DNA of 64,000 nt from Paenarthrobacter sp. GOM3 (GTDB lineage Bacteria; Actinomycetota; Actinomycetes; Actinomycetales; Micrococcaceae). Made by a program: the position numbers and the translations under genes. The notes beneath the pieces are model-generated. The model saw nothing but the letters and a program-made list of their open reading frames with translations, had not been told where the DNA came from and did not search any database. Below are positions 17,642-26,139 of the stretch, one piece after another (the first letter of the stretch is position 1; each line of letters begins with the position of its first letter). The stretch lies in NCBI RefSeq assembly GCF_018215265.2, contig NZ_CP136562.1, positions 1,612,001 to 1,676,000 on the forward strand, read 5' to 3'.

Positions 17642-18499
17642 ATGCCTTCTCCCGATTCGTCTCCCCACCAAGCTGCAGCGCCTTTCACCATGGGCCCGGC
17701 GCTCTTGTTCTGCCCAGCCGACCGGCCGGAGCGTTTCGGGAAGGCCGCCGACCGGTCCGATGCCGTGATCCTGGACCTGGAGGACGCGGTAGCTCCAGCG
17801 GACAAGTCCAGGGCCCGCGACGCTATCATCGGGCAGCCGGACGGGGAGCGTTTGGATCCCGCGAGAACCATCGTCCGCGTCAACCCGGTGGGCACGCCCG
17901 GGTTTGAGGCAGATCTGGAAGCCTTGGCCGCAACGCCGTACCGCACTGTGATGCTGGCCAAAGCGGAAAGCGCTGCGCAGCTTACTGCGTTGGCGGGGTA
18001 CCAGGTCATAGCGCTGTGTGAAACGGCTGCAGGCATCGTGAACGCCGCCGCGATCGCGGCGCAACCGAACGTCGTCGGCCTGATGTGGGGTGCCGAGGAC
18101 CTGCTGGCCTCCTTGGGTGGCCTGTCCAGCAGGAACGACGACGGCGGGTACCGGGCTGTCGCGCTGCACTCACGTTCCGCTGTGCTGCTTGCCGCTAAGG
18201 CTGCGGGCAAGGAAGCCATTGATTCGGTGTATGTCAACATCCCGGACCTTGACGGTCTGGCGGTTGAGGCGCAGGACGCCGTGGCCAGTGGCTTCGGGGC
18301 GAAGGCCTGCATCCACCCCAACCAAGTGGCCGTGGTGCGGGAGGCGTATGCCCCCACTCTCGAAGCAGTCGAGGCGGCCACTGAGCTGCTCGACGCAGCC
18401 GCAGCGGCCGGCACTGGCGTGTTCCAGTTCAAGGGCAAGATGATCGACGGCCCCATCCTCAAGCACGCCCAAGCCACCCTTCGCCGGGCCGGACGCTAA
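17642..18499 (+). CDS. CitE-like CoA ester lyase (HpcH/HpaI aldolase family)
   Basis: The 285-residue TIM-barrel protein has VILDLEDAVAPADKSRARD (metal and substrate site), IALCETAAGIVNA and MWGAEDL, which define the citrate-lyase-beta/CitE-like group. Rv2498c, at the same place in M. tuberculosis, is reported to be a beta-hydroxyacyl-CoA lyase, so cleavage of a 3-hydroxy-3-methylglutaryl-CoA to acetyl-CoA and acetoacetate is the likely role here. ATG 17642 is chosen because TAGGAA precedes it; a GTG at 17612 is in frame but poor. It is the last gene of the operon. Confidence 0.85.
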   Translation: MPSPDSSPHQAAAPFTMGPALLFCPADRPERFGKAADRSDAVILDLEDAVAPADKSRARDAIIGQPDGERLDPARTIVRVNPVGTPGFEADLEALAATPYRTVMLAKAESAAQLTALAGYQVIALCETAAGIVNAAAIAAQPNVVGLMWGAEDLLASLGGLSSRNDDGGYRAVALHSRSAVLLAAKAAGKEAIDSVYVNIPDLDGLAVEAQDAVASGFGAKACIHPNQVAVVREAYAPTLEAVEAATELLDAAAAAGTGVFQFKGKMIDGPILKHAQATLRRAGR

Positions 18500-18507
18500 C
18501 CACAGAG

Positions 18508-18564
18508 CCGGCCCCTGTTCGCCACACCCACCGTGGAACGGCGGGGTGGGCAAACAAGGGCCGG
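18508..18564. terminator. Strong bidirectional terminator hairpin
   Basis: A long stem of about 20 bp (arms 18508-18529 and 18544-18564) with two mismatches and one bulge lies between the convergent ends of the leucine operon and the sugar operon. The left arm starts CCGGCCCCTGTT and the right arm ends AACAAGGGCCGG. Confidence 0.65.
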
Positions 18565-18617
18565 AATGGCGGGACTCAGCTTTCGTGGGCGCGTAGGCGC
18601 GTAAGCGCCGTAGCTCG

Positions 18618-19721
18618 CTAGGCGCGTACCGCCGTCGAGAGTTCCGCCAGATCCACCGTGGCGGGCCGTGCGGCCGTGCTCTTGATGGCTACTGCTTGCC
18701 CGCTGCGGGCAGATTCCAGCACCGACTCCATGACTTCCAAGGCATGGAAGGCCAACTGTCCACCGGCACGTGGCTCCTGTCCTGCCGGTGTGGCCGCGAG
18801 GTCGGCAATGCCAAAGCCCCGTCCCGAGTCCACATAGCCTGCCGATACCGGGAGCGTCTCCCAGTCCTCGGCGCCAAGCGCGAAAAGCTGTACATCGCCG
18901 TCGAAGTAGTTGGGGTCGGGCACAACCAACGAGCCTTTTTCGCCGTGGATTTCGATGTTGGGGCTCTTGGTCTTGACCGCGTCGAAGCTCATGAACAGCG
19001 TGGAAAGGGCTCCTGACGCATGGACCAGGACACCCGTGACGTGCGAGTCAATGGCAACGGGTACTTTTTGGCCTTCACGCGGCCCCGAGCCGATGGTCCG
19101 TTCGTCGCGGGTATGGCTGGCCACGCCGACCACCGAAACCACAGGTCCGAGCAGCGTGACCAGCGCCGAGACGTAGTACGGGCCCATGTCAAGGAGCGGC
19201 CCACCCCCGGGCTGGTAATAGAAATCGGGGTTGGGATGCCACCGCTCGTGCCCGGGAGTCGCCATGCTCGCCGTGGCTGAGATGGGTGCGCCGATCAGGC
19301 CGTCGTCGATCGCCTTACGGGCAGTCTGGATGCCGGTACCCAGCACGGTGTCCGGCGCGCAACCAACCACTACCCCGGCAGCTGCTGCCGCATCGAGTAC
19401 TTCCCGGGCCTCCGCCGTCGTTGCTGCCAGAGGCTTTTCGCCGTAGACGGACTTGCCCGCGGCAATGGCCTTCAACGCAATGTCGGCGTGGGCGGCGGGA
19501 ATGGTCAGGTTGAGGACGAGCTCAACGTCATTTGCGGCCAGGAGCTCGTCCACCGTGAGGGCCCGGACGCCGTCGTAGGATTCGGCGACGGCCTGCGCGC
19601 GGGCAGGATCGAGGTCGGCAACGGCTACCAAATTAATGGCATCCAGCCGACGGAAGTTGCTCAGGTACTGCGCGATGATGGCGCCGCAGCCGATGATTCC
19701 TACATTTAGCGGCTTGCCCAC
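18618..19721 (-). CDS. Gfo/Idh/MocA family oxidoreductase (last gene of the sugar operon)
   Basis: The 367-residue product has the N-terminal Rossmann motif GIIGCGAIIAQYL and the family signature GEKPLAATTAEAREV (about residues 90-104), followed by the alpha/beta substrate domain. The family oxidises or reduces sugars and cyclitols with NAD(P), often at C2 or C3. GTG at 19721 starts VGKPLNVGIIGCG and overlaps the ThuA-like gene by 16 bp. It is the second such enzyme in this operon and differs strongly from the first, so the two probably act at different steps. Confidence 0.85.
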   Translation of the reverse strand: MGKPLNVGIIGCGAIIAQYLSNFRRLDAINLVAVADLDPARAQAVAESYDGVRALTVDELLAANDVELVLNLTIPAAHADIALKAIAAGKSVYGEKPLAATTAEAREVLDAAAAAGVVVGCAPDTVLGTGIQTARKAIDDGLIGAPISATASMATPGHERWHPNPDFYYQPGGGPLLDMGPYYVSALVTLLGPVVSVVGVASHTRDERTIGSGPREGQKVPVAIDSHVTGVLVHASGALSTLFMSFDAVKTKSPNIEIHGEKGSLVVPDPNYFDGDVQLFALGAEDWETLPVSAGYVDSGRGFGIADLAATPAGQEPRAGGQLAFHALEVMESVLESARSGQAVAIKSTAARPATVDLAELSTAVRA

Positions 19722-20407
19722 AGCATGCCCCTTTCGATGATGGTGCGGACGTTGCTGTCCTGGAGGATTTCCACGCGGTGGCCGGGGGTGCAGACGAAGA
19801 TCCTGCCCTTGCCCCACTGGCGGGTCCAGAGAGCCGGAGAGGTGACTTCACGGTTCCACGGATCCCATTCCCGGACTTTCTGGGTGGTGGTTGCCAGGAC
19901 GTCGATGTAGTCGTCGGACAGGACCCAGTACTGCTCCGTGACGAGGTCGAAGTCGCCAATGCCCTGGGTGATGGGGTGTTCGGCGGCCGCTGGAAGCATG
20001 TTCACCGTGTACGGGACGTAGTTGTCGGACTGTTCTCCCGTTAGTTCGTCAGGGTGCTTGCCCGGGTGGCAGGCAAACTGGCCGCCAATCAGGTGCAAAT
20101 AATCCGAGTTGTTGCGGTAGGAATCGGCGATGCCACCGTGCCAGCCCGCGAGTCCCGTGCCATTCTCGACGGCGGTGCGGAGACCCTCGAACTCGTCCTT
20201 CTCGATGGTTGTCATCGTCATGCACTGCACGATCAGGTCGACGCCCGCCATGTAGTCCGGATCGGCGTAGATCTTGGGGGATTCCTCCACCCGGACGTCG
20301 TAGCCGTTGTCCCGCAGGTAGGGGATGAACAGTTCGGTGGCTTCCACCGGCTGGTGTCCGTCCCAGCCGCCGCGAACCACCAGCGCTGTCTTGTTGTTGC
20401 TTGTCAT
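19706..20407 (-). CDS. ThuA-like domain protein
   Basis: The 233-residue product fits the ThuA-like (class I glutamine amidotransferase-like fold) family: TALVVRGGWDGHQPVE at the start, GTGLAGWHGGIADSYRNN in the middle and IFVCTPGHRVEIL at the end. ThuA of Sinorhizobium acts with the Gfo/Idh enzyme ThuB in trehalose use through keto-sugars. Here it likewise sits beside Gfo/Idh genes. The precise reaction is unknown. ATG at 20407 with GGAAACC upstream. Confidence 0.8.
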   Translation of the reverse strand: MTSNNKTALVVRGGWDGHQPVEATELFIPYLRDNGYDVRVEESPKIYADPDYMAGVDLIVQCMTMTTIEKDEFEGLRTAVENGTGLAGWHGGIADSYRNNSDYLHLIGGQFACHPGKHPDELTGEQSDNYVPYTVNMLPAAAEHPITQGIGDFDLVTEQYWVLSDDYIDVLATTTQKVREWDPWNREVTSPALWTRQWGKGRIFVCTPGHRVEILQDSNVRTIIERGMLWASR

Positions 20408-20457
20408 GGTTTCCTTCGTTTCGGGGCGTTGTGTCGTTGGAGTCGGGTTTGTTGCTG

Positions 20458-21462
20458 TCAGCGCGTCGCAAACGCAGCATCGAAAGCTGCCGCCGGGGGA
20501 CGTATGGCGGCGAGCCCCCGAACCATGTCCAGCGCCTGGGGAGCGCCGACCAGCCGGTCCATGCCAGCGTCCTCCCATTCGATGCTGGTGGGTCCTTCGT
20601 AGCCAATGGCGTTCAGTGTGCGGAAGATCGGCTCCCAGTTCACGTCCCCGTGCCCGGCAGTGACGAAGTCCCATCCGCGGCGGGGATCAGCCCACGGCAG
20701 GTGGGATCCAAGGCGTCCGTTGCGGCCGTTAAGTTGTCGGACGGATTCCTTGACGTGGACATGGAAGATCTTGTCCGCAAAGTCCTGGAGGAACATCACG
20801 GGGTCCAGGTCCTGCCACAGGAAATGGGATGGATCGAAGTTCAGGCCAAAACCTTCCCTGTGTCCGATCGCTTCGAGGGCGCGTTTCGCCGTCCAGTAGT
20901 CGTAGGCAATCTCGGATGGATGGACTTCCAACGCAAAACGGACGCCTACCTCATCAAACACGTCCATGATGGGATTCCAGCGGTCGGCAAAGTCCTGGTA
21001 GCCGCGCTCGATCATGGCGTCCGAGGCCGGCGGGAACATCGCCACGCATTTCCAGATGGACGAGCCCGTGAAACCTGTGACCGTCTTGACTCCCAGCCTG
21101 GCGGCAGCGCGGGCCGTGGTCTTCATGCTTTCGGCGGCCCGCTGCCGCACGCCTTCCGCCTGGCCGTCGCCCCAAACCGCCGGCGCAAGTATGTCCCTGT
21201 GCCGCTCATCGATCGGGTCATCGCACACTGCTTGTCCGGTCAGGTGGTTGGCGATGGCGTGCACGCTGAGGTGGTGCTTATCCAGGACGTCCAGTTTTGC
21301 CTGGAGGTAGGCGTCGTCCTCGACAATGCGCTGTGGATCCAGATGGTCGCCCCAGCAGGCGATCTCCAAACCGTCAAAGCCCCACTCTCCAGCCAGCCTC
21401 GCCAGTTCCTCGAAAGGCAGGTCGGCCCACTGTCCGGTGAAGAGGGTGATGGGTCGGGTCAT
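20458..21462 (-). CDS. Sugar phosphate isomerase/epimerase (xylose-isomerase-like TIM barrel)
   Basis: The 334-residue TIM-barrel protein belongs to the AP-endonuclease-2/xylose-isomerase-like fold. Metal-ligand regions are visible: [35 protein letters not shown] and [11 protein letters not shown]. Members isomerise or epimerise sugars, dehydrate inosose, or eliminate from 3-keto-glycosides. ATG 21462 has AAAGGAAC upstream, with the previous gene ending 10 bp away. The substrate is unknown; the neighbouring dehydrogenases suggest an oxidised sugar. Confidence 0.85.
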   Translation of the reverse strand: MTRPITLFTGQWADLPFEELARLAGEWGFDGLEIACWGDHLDPQRIVEDDAYLQAKLDVLDKHHLSVHAIANHLTGQAVCDDPIDERHRDILAPAVWGDGQAEGVRQRAAESMKTTARAAARLGVKTVTGFTGSSIWKCVAMFPPASDAMIERGYQDFADRWNPIMDVFDEVGVRFALEVHPSEIAYDYWTAKRALEAIGHREGFGLNFDPSHFLWQDLDPVMFLQDFADKIFHVHVKESVRQLNGRNGRLGSHLPWADPRRGWDFVTAGHGDVNWEPIFRTLNAIGYEGPTSIEWEDAGMDRLVGAPQALDMVRGLAAIRPPAAAFDAAFATR

Positions 21463-21472
21463 GATGTTCCTT

Positions 21473-22669
21473 TCAGACGTTCTGCCAGCGGCTTGCGTTG
21501 TCAGCGCTCGCCTCGACGGCGGCCAGCACCTTTTGTACCTGCAAGGCATCCGCGAACGACGGTGACGGCTGCTCGCCTGCGCCGATGGCCGTCACGAGGT
21601 CCACTACCTGGTGGGTAAACCCGTGCTCATAACCCAGCCCATGGCCGGTGGGCCACCAGTTGGCGGTGTAGGGATGGGAGGGTTCGGTGACCATGATCTT
21701 CCGGAAACCTGCATCGGGTTCCAGTGCAGCGTCGTAGAACTGCAGGGAGTTCATGTCCTCGAAGTCGAAGGCTACTGATCCCTTGGTGCCATTGAGCTCC
21801 AGGCGCATGGCGTTCTTGCGTCCCAAGGCGAACCGGGTGGCCTCAAAGATACCGATAGGGCCGGCGGCAGCACCGTCGTCGTGGGTTGATTCGAAGCGGG
21901 CGGTGAACAGCGCTGCGTCGTCCACAGTCACAGGGCCCTTGGGGCCGTCCGCGCCACCGTGGCCGCCGAGGCCAACAAAGTCGCCGCCCACTGGGCGCTC
22001 CTTCACGAACGTCTCCAAAAGTGCGGAGACCCCGGTGATGTTGAGCCCAGTAATCCATTGTGCGGCGTCGATGCTGTGCGCACCGATGTCACCCAGCGAA
22101 CCGGACCCGGACTTCGACTTGTCCAGCCTCCAGGTCAACGGGGCGTCCGCGTCGCTGAGCCAGTCCTGCAGGTATTGCGCGCGGACGTGCCTGATCTCGC
22201 CCAAACGGCCGTCATCCACCATCCGCCTGGCGAGGGCCAGTGCAGGTGTCCTGCGGTAGCTGAAGCCGCACATGGACAGCACACCCCGCTCGGCTGCGGC
22301 CTTGGCCACCGCCGTCATCTTCTCCGCCTCTTCCACGGTGTTGGCGAGGGGCTTTTCGCAGAGGACGTGCTTGCCGGCCTCGAGGGCGGCGATGGCGATC
22401 TCGGCGTGGGTGTTGCCGGGGGTGCAGATATCGATGAGGTCGATGTCGTCCCGTTCGATCAACTTGCGCCAATCGGTCTCCACGCTGTTCCAACCGTATT
22501 TGCTGGCTGCTGCCTGGACGCCGTCGGCATTCCTGCCGGCCACTGCCGTGAGTTCAGGGACGAGGGGCAAGTCGAAGAACCGCGGCGCCGTACGCCAGGC
22601 GTGGGAATGCGCGGCACCCATGAACGCGTAGCCGACCATGCCGACCCGCAGCGGTTTCGTTTCAGTCAT
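21473..22669 (-). CDS. Gfo/Idh/MocA family oxidoreductase, sugar dehydrogenase
   Basis: The 398-residue product begins [18 protein letters not shown] (NAD-binding), has [19 protein letters not shown] and the signature [15 protein letters not shown] (about residues 98-112), and a [18 protein letters not shown] segment with the catalytic region Asp and His. Its layout is like that of levoglucosan dehydrogenase and related enzymes that oxidise the C3 hydroxyl of glycosides; I base this on remembered family features, not on a search. It is the first catabolic gene after the transporter genes, 30 bp downstream of a permease. Confidence 0.85.
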   Translation of the reverse strand: MTETKPLRVGMVGYAFMGAAHSHAWRTAPRFFDLPLVPELTAVAGRNADGVQAAASKYGWNSVETDWRKLIERDDIDLIDICTPGNTHAEIAIAALEAGKHVLCEKPLANTVEEAEKMTAVAKAAAERGVLSMCGFSYRRTPALALARRMVDDGRLGEIRHVRAQYLQDWLSDADAPLTWRLDKSKSGSGSLGDIGAHSIDAAQWITGLNITGVSALLETFVKERPVGGDFVGLGGHGGADGPKGPVTVDDAALFTARFESTHDDGAAAGPIGIFEATRFALGRKNAMRLELNGTKGSVAFDFEDMNSLQFYDAALEPDAGFRKIMVTEPSHPYTANWWPTGHGLGYEHGFTHQVVDLVTAIGAGEQPSPSFADALQVQKVLAAVEASADNASRWQNV

Positions 22670-22699
22670 GACGGATTCCTTTCTGCTGGCAGGTGCCAG

Positions 22700-23599
22700 T
22701 CACTTGCTGAAGCCTGCGGTCAGGCCGCTGAGCAGTTGGCGGCGTGCCACCACGTAGACCACCAGCAACGGAAGGGTAGCGAGGACAACGGAGGCGAGCA
22801 CCGCTGGAATGTTGACGCTGAACTCACCTTGGAACGTCCACAGCGACAGGGGGAGGACCCGGGTATCGGGGCTCTGGGTGAGGATCAGCGGAAACAGGAA
22901 TCCGTTCCAGACGTTGAGTGCGTTGTAAATCCCCACGGTGATGACGGCCGGCTTGGTCATCGGCAAGGCGAGCCGCCACAGCATGGCCCAGTCCGAGCAG
23001 CCATCCAAGCGCATCGACTCGAACAACTCGTTGGGTACGTCCCGCAGGAAGTTGGAAAGGATCAGCACCGAAATGGGAATAGCGAAGGCAATGGAGGGCA
23101 GGATCAAAGCCAGCAAGGTGTCGTACATGTGGGCTTTGGTGATCATCCAGTAGATCGGGATGATCGTGGCGTGAAGCGGAATAGCCAGGCCCAGCAGGAA
23201 GATGTTGTTGGTCAAGCCGAGGAATTTGCCCTTGCCGCGGACGATCGCGTACGCGGCCATGAAGGAGACCAGCAAAGCCGGAACCACACTGCCCAAGGTG
23301 ACGATCAGGCTGTTGGCAAAGTACTTGGCGAAGTCGTTTTCCAGAACCAGTTTGTAGTTGTCCAACGTCGGTTCGGCGGGCGGCAGCATGGGGTTGGACG
23401 TGAAGAAGCCTGCTTGGTTCTTCAAGCTGGTAATGACCACGTAGTAGACCGGCACTATGATCACCGCGAGCCAGGCCCAACCGCCCAGGCCGCCCAGGAT
23501 GTTGGGCCGCGACCTGCCGGGCGGCGGAGTCCGACGGCGGGTGGCGGCTGGCGTTGGCGGTGCTGCCGGTGACGTGGGGAGTTGTGTGGTGGAAGCCAT
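22700..23599 (-). CDS. Carbohydrate ABC transporter permease (MalG type)
   Basis: The 299-residue inner-membrane protein has six predicted helices and the EAA-like loop ELFESMRLDGCSDWAMLWRLALP that contacts the ATPase. An N-terminal Pro/Thr/Arg-rich tail of about 30 residues precedes the first helix. It pairs with the MalF-type permease, whose stop overlaps this start by one base. No ATP-binding subunit is encoded nearby, so a shared MsiK-like ATPase is expected. Confidence 0.9.
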   Translation of the reverse strand: MASTTQLPTSPAAPPTPAATRRRTPPPGRSRPNILGGLGGWAWLAVIIVPVYYVVITSLKNQAGFFTSNPMLPPAEPTLDNYKLVLENDFAKYFANSLIVTLGSVVPALLVSFMAAYAIVRGKGKFLGLTNNIFLLGLAIPLHATIIPIYWMITKAHMYDTLLALILPSIAFAIPISVLILSNFLRDVPNELFESMRLDGCSDWAMLWRLALPMTKPAVITVGIYNALNVWNGFLFPLILTQSPDTRVLPLSLWTFQGEFSVNIPAVLASVVLATLPLLVVYVVARRQLLSGLTAGFSK

Positions 23600-24534
23600 T
23601 ACGCACCTTCCAATTGGCTGGCATTGCGGTTCTTGCCGCCGAGTCGTTGGAGGAACAGGGCCAACGCCAGGCCGATGACCACGAGGATCACTCCCAGGGC
23701 GCTCGCCGCTCCCATGTCGTTGGCTTTGAATCCGGTGAGGTACATGTGCAGTGGCAGCAAGCGGGTGGAATACCCCGGGCCGCCGGCAGTGAGGACGAAG
23801 ACCAGGTCGAAGTAGGCCAGGGAACCAACCACCATCAGGGTGGACGAGGTAATGATCGTGTACTTCAACTGCGGGAGGGTGATGTTGAAGAACTGCTGGA
23901 CCCTCCCGGCACCGTCGATCTGCGCGGCTTCATACAGCGAAGTGGGTATTTGCCTGACGCCGCCTTGGTAGATCAGGGTGTGGAACGGAACGAACTGCCA
24001 GGCGATCACGAAGACCACCACGAACAGCACGAGGTCCGAGTTGCCCAGCCAGTCCTGGGCCAGGAAGGGCAGGCCCAGGCCAGGACCGAGGCCGAAGTTC
24101 GGATCCAGGAGCGCTTTGAAGGCAATGGCCACGGCCGCGGAGGACAGAAGCAGCGGCACAAAGTAGAGCACTGCCAAAGCGGCACGGTACTTCTGGCTGG
24201 CAGCGGTGAAGACACCCAGCAGGAGGCTGATGGGGGCCTGGACGATGAACGAGAAGAACATGATCTTGGCCGTTACCAGCAGGGCGTTACCCGTAACGGG
24301 GTCAGCCAGGACGGTTTGCCAGCTGGAGAGTCCATCGAGCTTAATTTCGCCGAGCCCGTCCCAGCGGGTGAAGCTCAGGAACAGGACGCCCAGCAGGGGA
24401 AGAATCGCAAAAAGCGTGAAGAAAGCGAGGGCCGGGACTGCCAGCCACCCCGACGGACCCTTTTCGAGGGTCCGTCGGGACGGCTGCTCCCGCCGGGAGG
24501 TCTGCTCCCGGGTAGTTGCAGTAATGGTCGACAC
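23599..24534 (-). CDS. Carbohydrate ABC transporter permease (MalF type)
   Basis: The 311-residue protein shows six hydrophobic segments and the EAA loop SLYEAAQIDGAGRVQQFFNITLPQLK near residue 215. It starts 3 bp after the stop of the substrate-binding protein gene and is translationally coupled to the next permease. It forms the membrane channel of a CUT1-type sugar importer. Confidence 0.9.
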   Translation of the reverse strand: MSTITATTREQTSRREQPSRRTLEKGPSGWLAVPALAFFTLFAILPLLGVLFLSFTRWDGLGEIKLDGLSSWQTVLADPVTGNALLVTAKIMFFSFIVQAPISLLLGVFTAASQKYRAALAVLYFVPLLLSSAAVAIAFKALLDPNFGLGPGLGLPFLAQDWLGNSDLVLFVVVFVIAWQFVPFHTLIYQGGVRQIPTSLYEAAQIDGAGRVQQFFNITLPQLKYTIITSSTLMVVGSLAYFDLVFVLTAGGPGYSTRLLPLHMYLTGFKANDMGAASALGVILVVIGLALALFLQRLGGKNRNASQLEGA

Positions 24535-24537
24535 GGA

Positions 24538-25857
24538 TTACTTCCCGATCGTCGCGTTCATGGTTGAGGCGAACTGCTCGGGCGTGATCTTCTTCAGGAA
24601 AATCTGGTCAAGGTTAGCCAGCATCGCGTCGCCCTGTGCCGGGCTGAGGGCCTGGTCCCAGGACAGGGTGAAATCGGGGGCGTCCTTGGCCATGCCGTAG
24701 ACGTACGTCAGGAAGTCCTTGTCCGGGGATGCGGCAAGTTTGTCTTCGATGCCCGTGACCACCGGCACTGCTCCGGAGTCGATCAAGGCCTTGACGTTCT
24801 CGTCATTGAACATCCCGTCCTTGACGTAGTCCAGTGCTGTCTTCTTTTGTTCCTCGGTGGCCTTGGAGGAAACCGACCAGAAGTTGGAAGGATTTCCCAC
24901 GACGTTTGCCGGGTCTCCCTTGCCGCCTTCGATGGTGGGGAAGGGGGTGTAACCGAGCTTGCCGCTCTTGACGAAGTCGGCGGCGTCCTTCTTCATTCCC
25001 TGGTAGATCCAGCTGCCCTGCAGGATCATAGCCGCCTTGCCGGTGTAAAGGAGGGCCTGGTCTGCGTTGCTGTCCGCCGCAATCGAGGAGAACCCGTTGA
25101 TGAAGCCGCCAGCGTCCACCAGCTCCTGGATCTTGGTCAGCGCCTCGATGACTGCGGGATCGGACCAGGCATCCGGCTTGTTGGCTGCGATTTTGGCGAA
25201 GACTTCGGGTCCGCCGATGCGGTCTACGAGGTACTCGAGCCACATGAGGTCCGGCCATTTCGATTGTCCGCCCAGCGAGAACGGAGCTACGCCCGCGGCC
25301 TTGAACTTGGGCACCAGTGCCATGAGTTCATCCCAGGTCTTGGGTGCTTCGGCGCCGATCTTGTCGAAGACTTCCTTGTTGTAATAGAGGACCACCGGCT
25401 GCACTTTATTGTTGGGCAGGGCGTAGGTCTTGCCATCGATGACGCCACTTTCCAGGATCGACGGGAGGTAGCGGCTCTGGACATCTGGGTTCTCTTTGAG
25501 GAATCCGGTCAGGTCATCCACTTGTCCGGCGTCGACGTAGGACTTGAGGACGCCGCCTCCCCAGCCGTAGACCAGCGTGGGACCCTGCCCGGCGCCGACG
25601 GCCGTGCGCACCTTGGTCTTGTAGGCATCGTTTGCGAAGAAATCGAGCTTGATGGAGGAATCGGGGTGTGCCTTGTTCCAGGAGTCCACGGAGGCCTGGA
25701 AGACTGGTTGGTCACCGCCTGTCAGCCCCCACATGGTGGCCGAATCCGCGGAGGCTCCGCTTCCGGCAGGGCCCGAGGAGCCGCAGGCTGCGAGCGAGAT
25801 TGACAAGACGGCTGCCGAGACCGCCATTCCGGCGGTGCGCAACTTCAGATTATTCAT
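24538..25857 (-). CDS. Extracellular sugar-binding lipoprotein of an ABC transporter
   Basis: The 439-residue solute-binding protein has a signal peptide with lipobox ISLAACGSS (Cys near residue 25), so it is anchored to the outer face of the membrane. The mature part matches family 1 binding proteins (SVDSWNKAHPDSSIKLDFFANDAY; LVYGWGGGVLKSYVDAG; AAMILQGSWIY). It is the first gene of the operon and so nearest to the LacI-type operators. The ligand is unknown; the downstream dehydrogenases suggest a sugar, glycoside or cyclitol. Confidence 0.92.
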   Translation of the reverse strand: MNNLKLRTAGMAVSAAVLSISLAACGSSGPAGSGASADSATMWGLTGGDQPVFQASVDSWNKAHPDSSIKLDFFANDAYKTKVRTAVGAGQGPTLVYGWGGGVLKSYVDAGQVDDLTGFLKENPDVQSRYLPSILESGVIDGKTYALPNNKVQPVVLYYNKEVFDKIGAEAPKTWDELMALVPKFKAAGVAPFSLGGQSKWPDLMWLEYLVDRIGGPEVFAKIAANKPDAWSDPAVIEALTKIQELVDAGGFINGFSSIAADSNADQALLYTGKAAMILQGSWIYQGMKKDAADFVKSGKLGYTPFPTIEGGKGDPANVVGNPSNFWSVSSKATEEQKKTALDYVKDGMFNDENVKALIDSGAVPVVTGIEDKLAASPDKDFLTYVYGMAKDAPDFTLSWDQALSPAQGDAMLANLDQIFLKKITPEQFASTMNATIGK

Positions 25858-25965
25858 GTGCTGTTTCCATTCGTCCTACGGGCTCGACGCTGATGGCCCG
25901 GCTGCTCGTATAAAAAGCCGCACTCTGCGGGTAGGGATCAACTTCGATCGCCTGTACCCTGAAAG

Positions 25966-26001
25966 CTTTTTCGAAATGTTTCGGAAGTCCTTTCGAAAGT
26001 G
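25966..26001 (-). promoter_or_regulatory. Tandem LacI-type operators upstream of the sugar operon
   Basis: Three related elements lie head to tail: CTTTTTCGAAATG (25966-25978), ATGTTTCGGAAG (25976-25987) and CCTTTCGAAAGTG (25989-26001). All centre on TTTCGAAA or a one-base variant. They are about 110-145 bp before the binding-protein start. Confidence 0.55.
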
Positions 26002-26116
26002 CCCACCAAATTTAGCCGTGAGGCACGTCACCGTCAAGGGTGTTTTTGCGGAAATTTCCCGCCAGCCTTTCGAGATTGACGCCGTGGAGGACGCTGCTGC
26101 ACACTAAAAACATCCG

Positions 26117-26132
26117 AAACTTTTCGAAAGCA
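26117..26132 (+). promoter_or_regulatory. LacI-type operator upstream of the regulator gene
   Basis: AAACTTTTCGAAAGCA contains the same CTTTTCGAAAG core found in front of the divergent operon and lies 8-23 bp before the lacI start, consistent with autoregulation. A perfect palindrome GGAAATTTCC at 26050-26059 is a different element. Confidence 0.5.
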
Positions 26133-26139
26133 GGCTGCC

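Noticed and set aside
16618..18477. A 619-codon minus-strand frame across scoB, maoC and the CitE-like gene
   Set aside because: The sense strand holds three recognised genes with overlaps and ribosome-binding sites; the antisense translation is low-complexity.
18585..18630. Short GCGCGTA repeats after the Gfo/Idh gene
   Set aside because: Only a few copies of 7 bp in a GC-rich tail; nothing supports a function.
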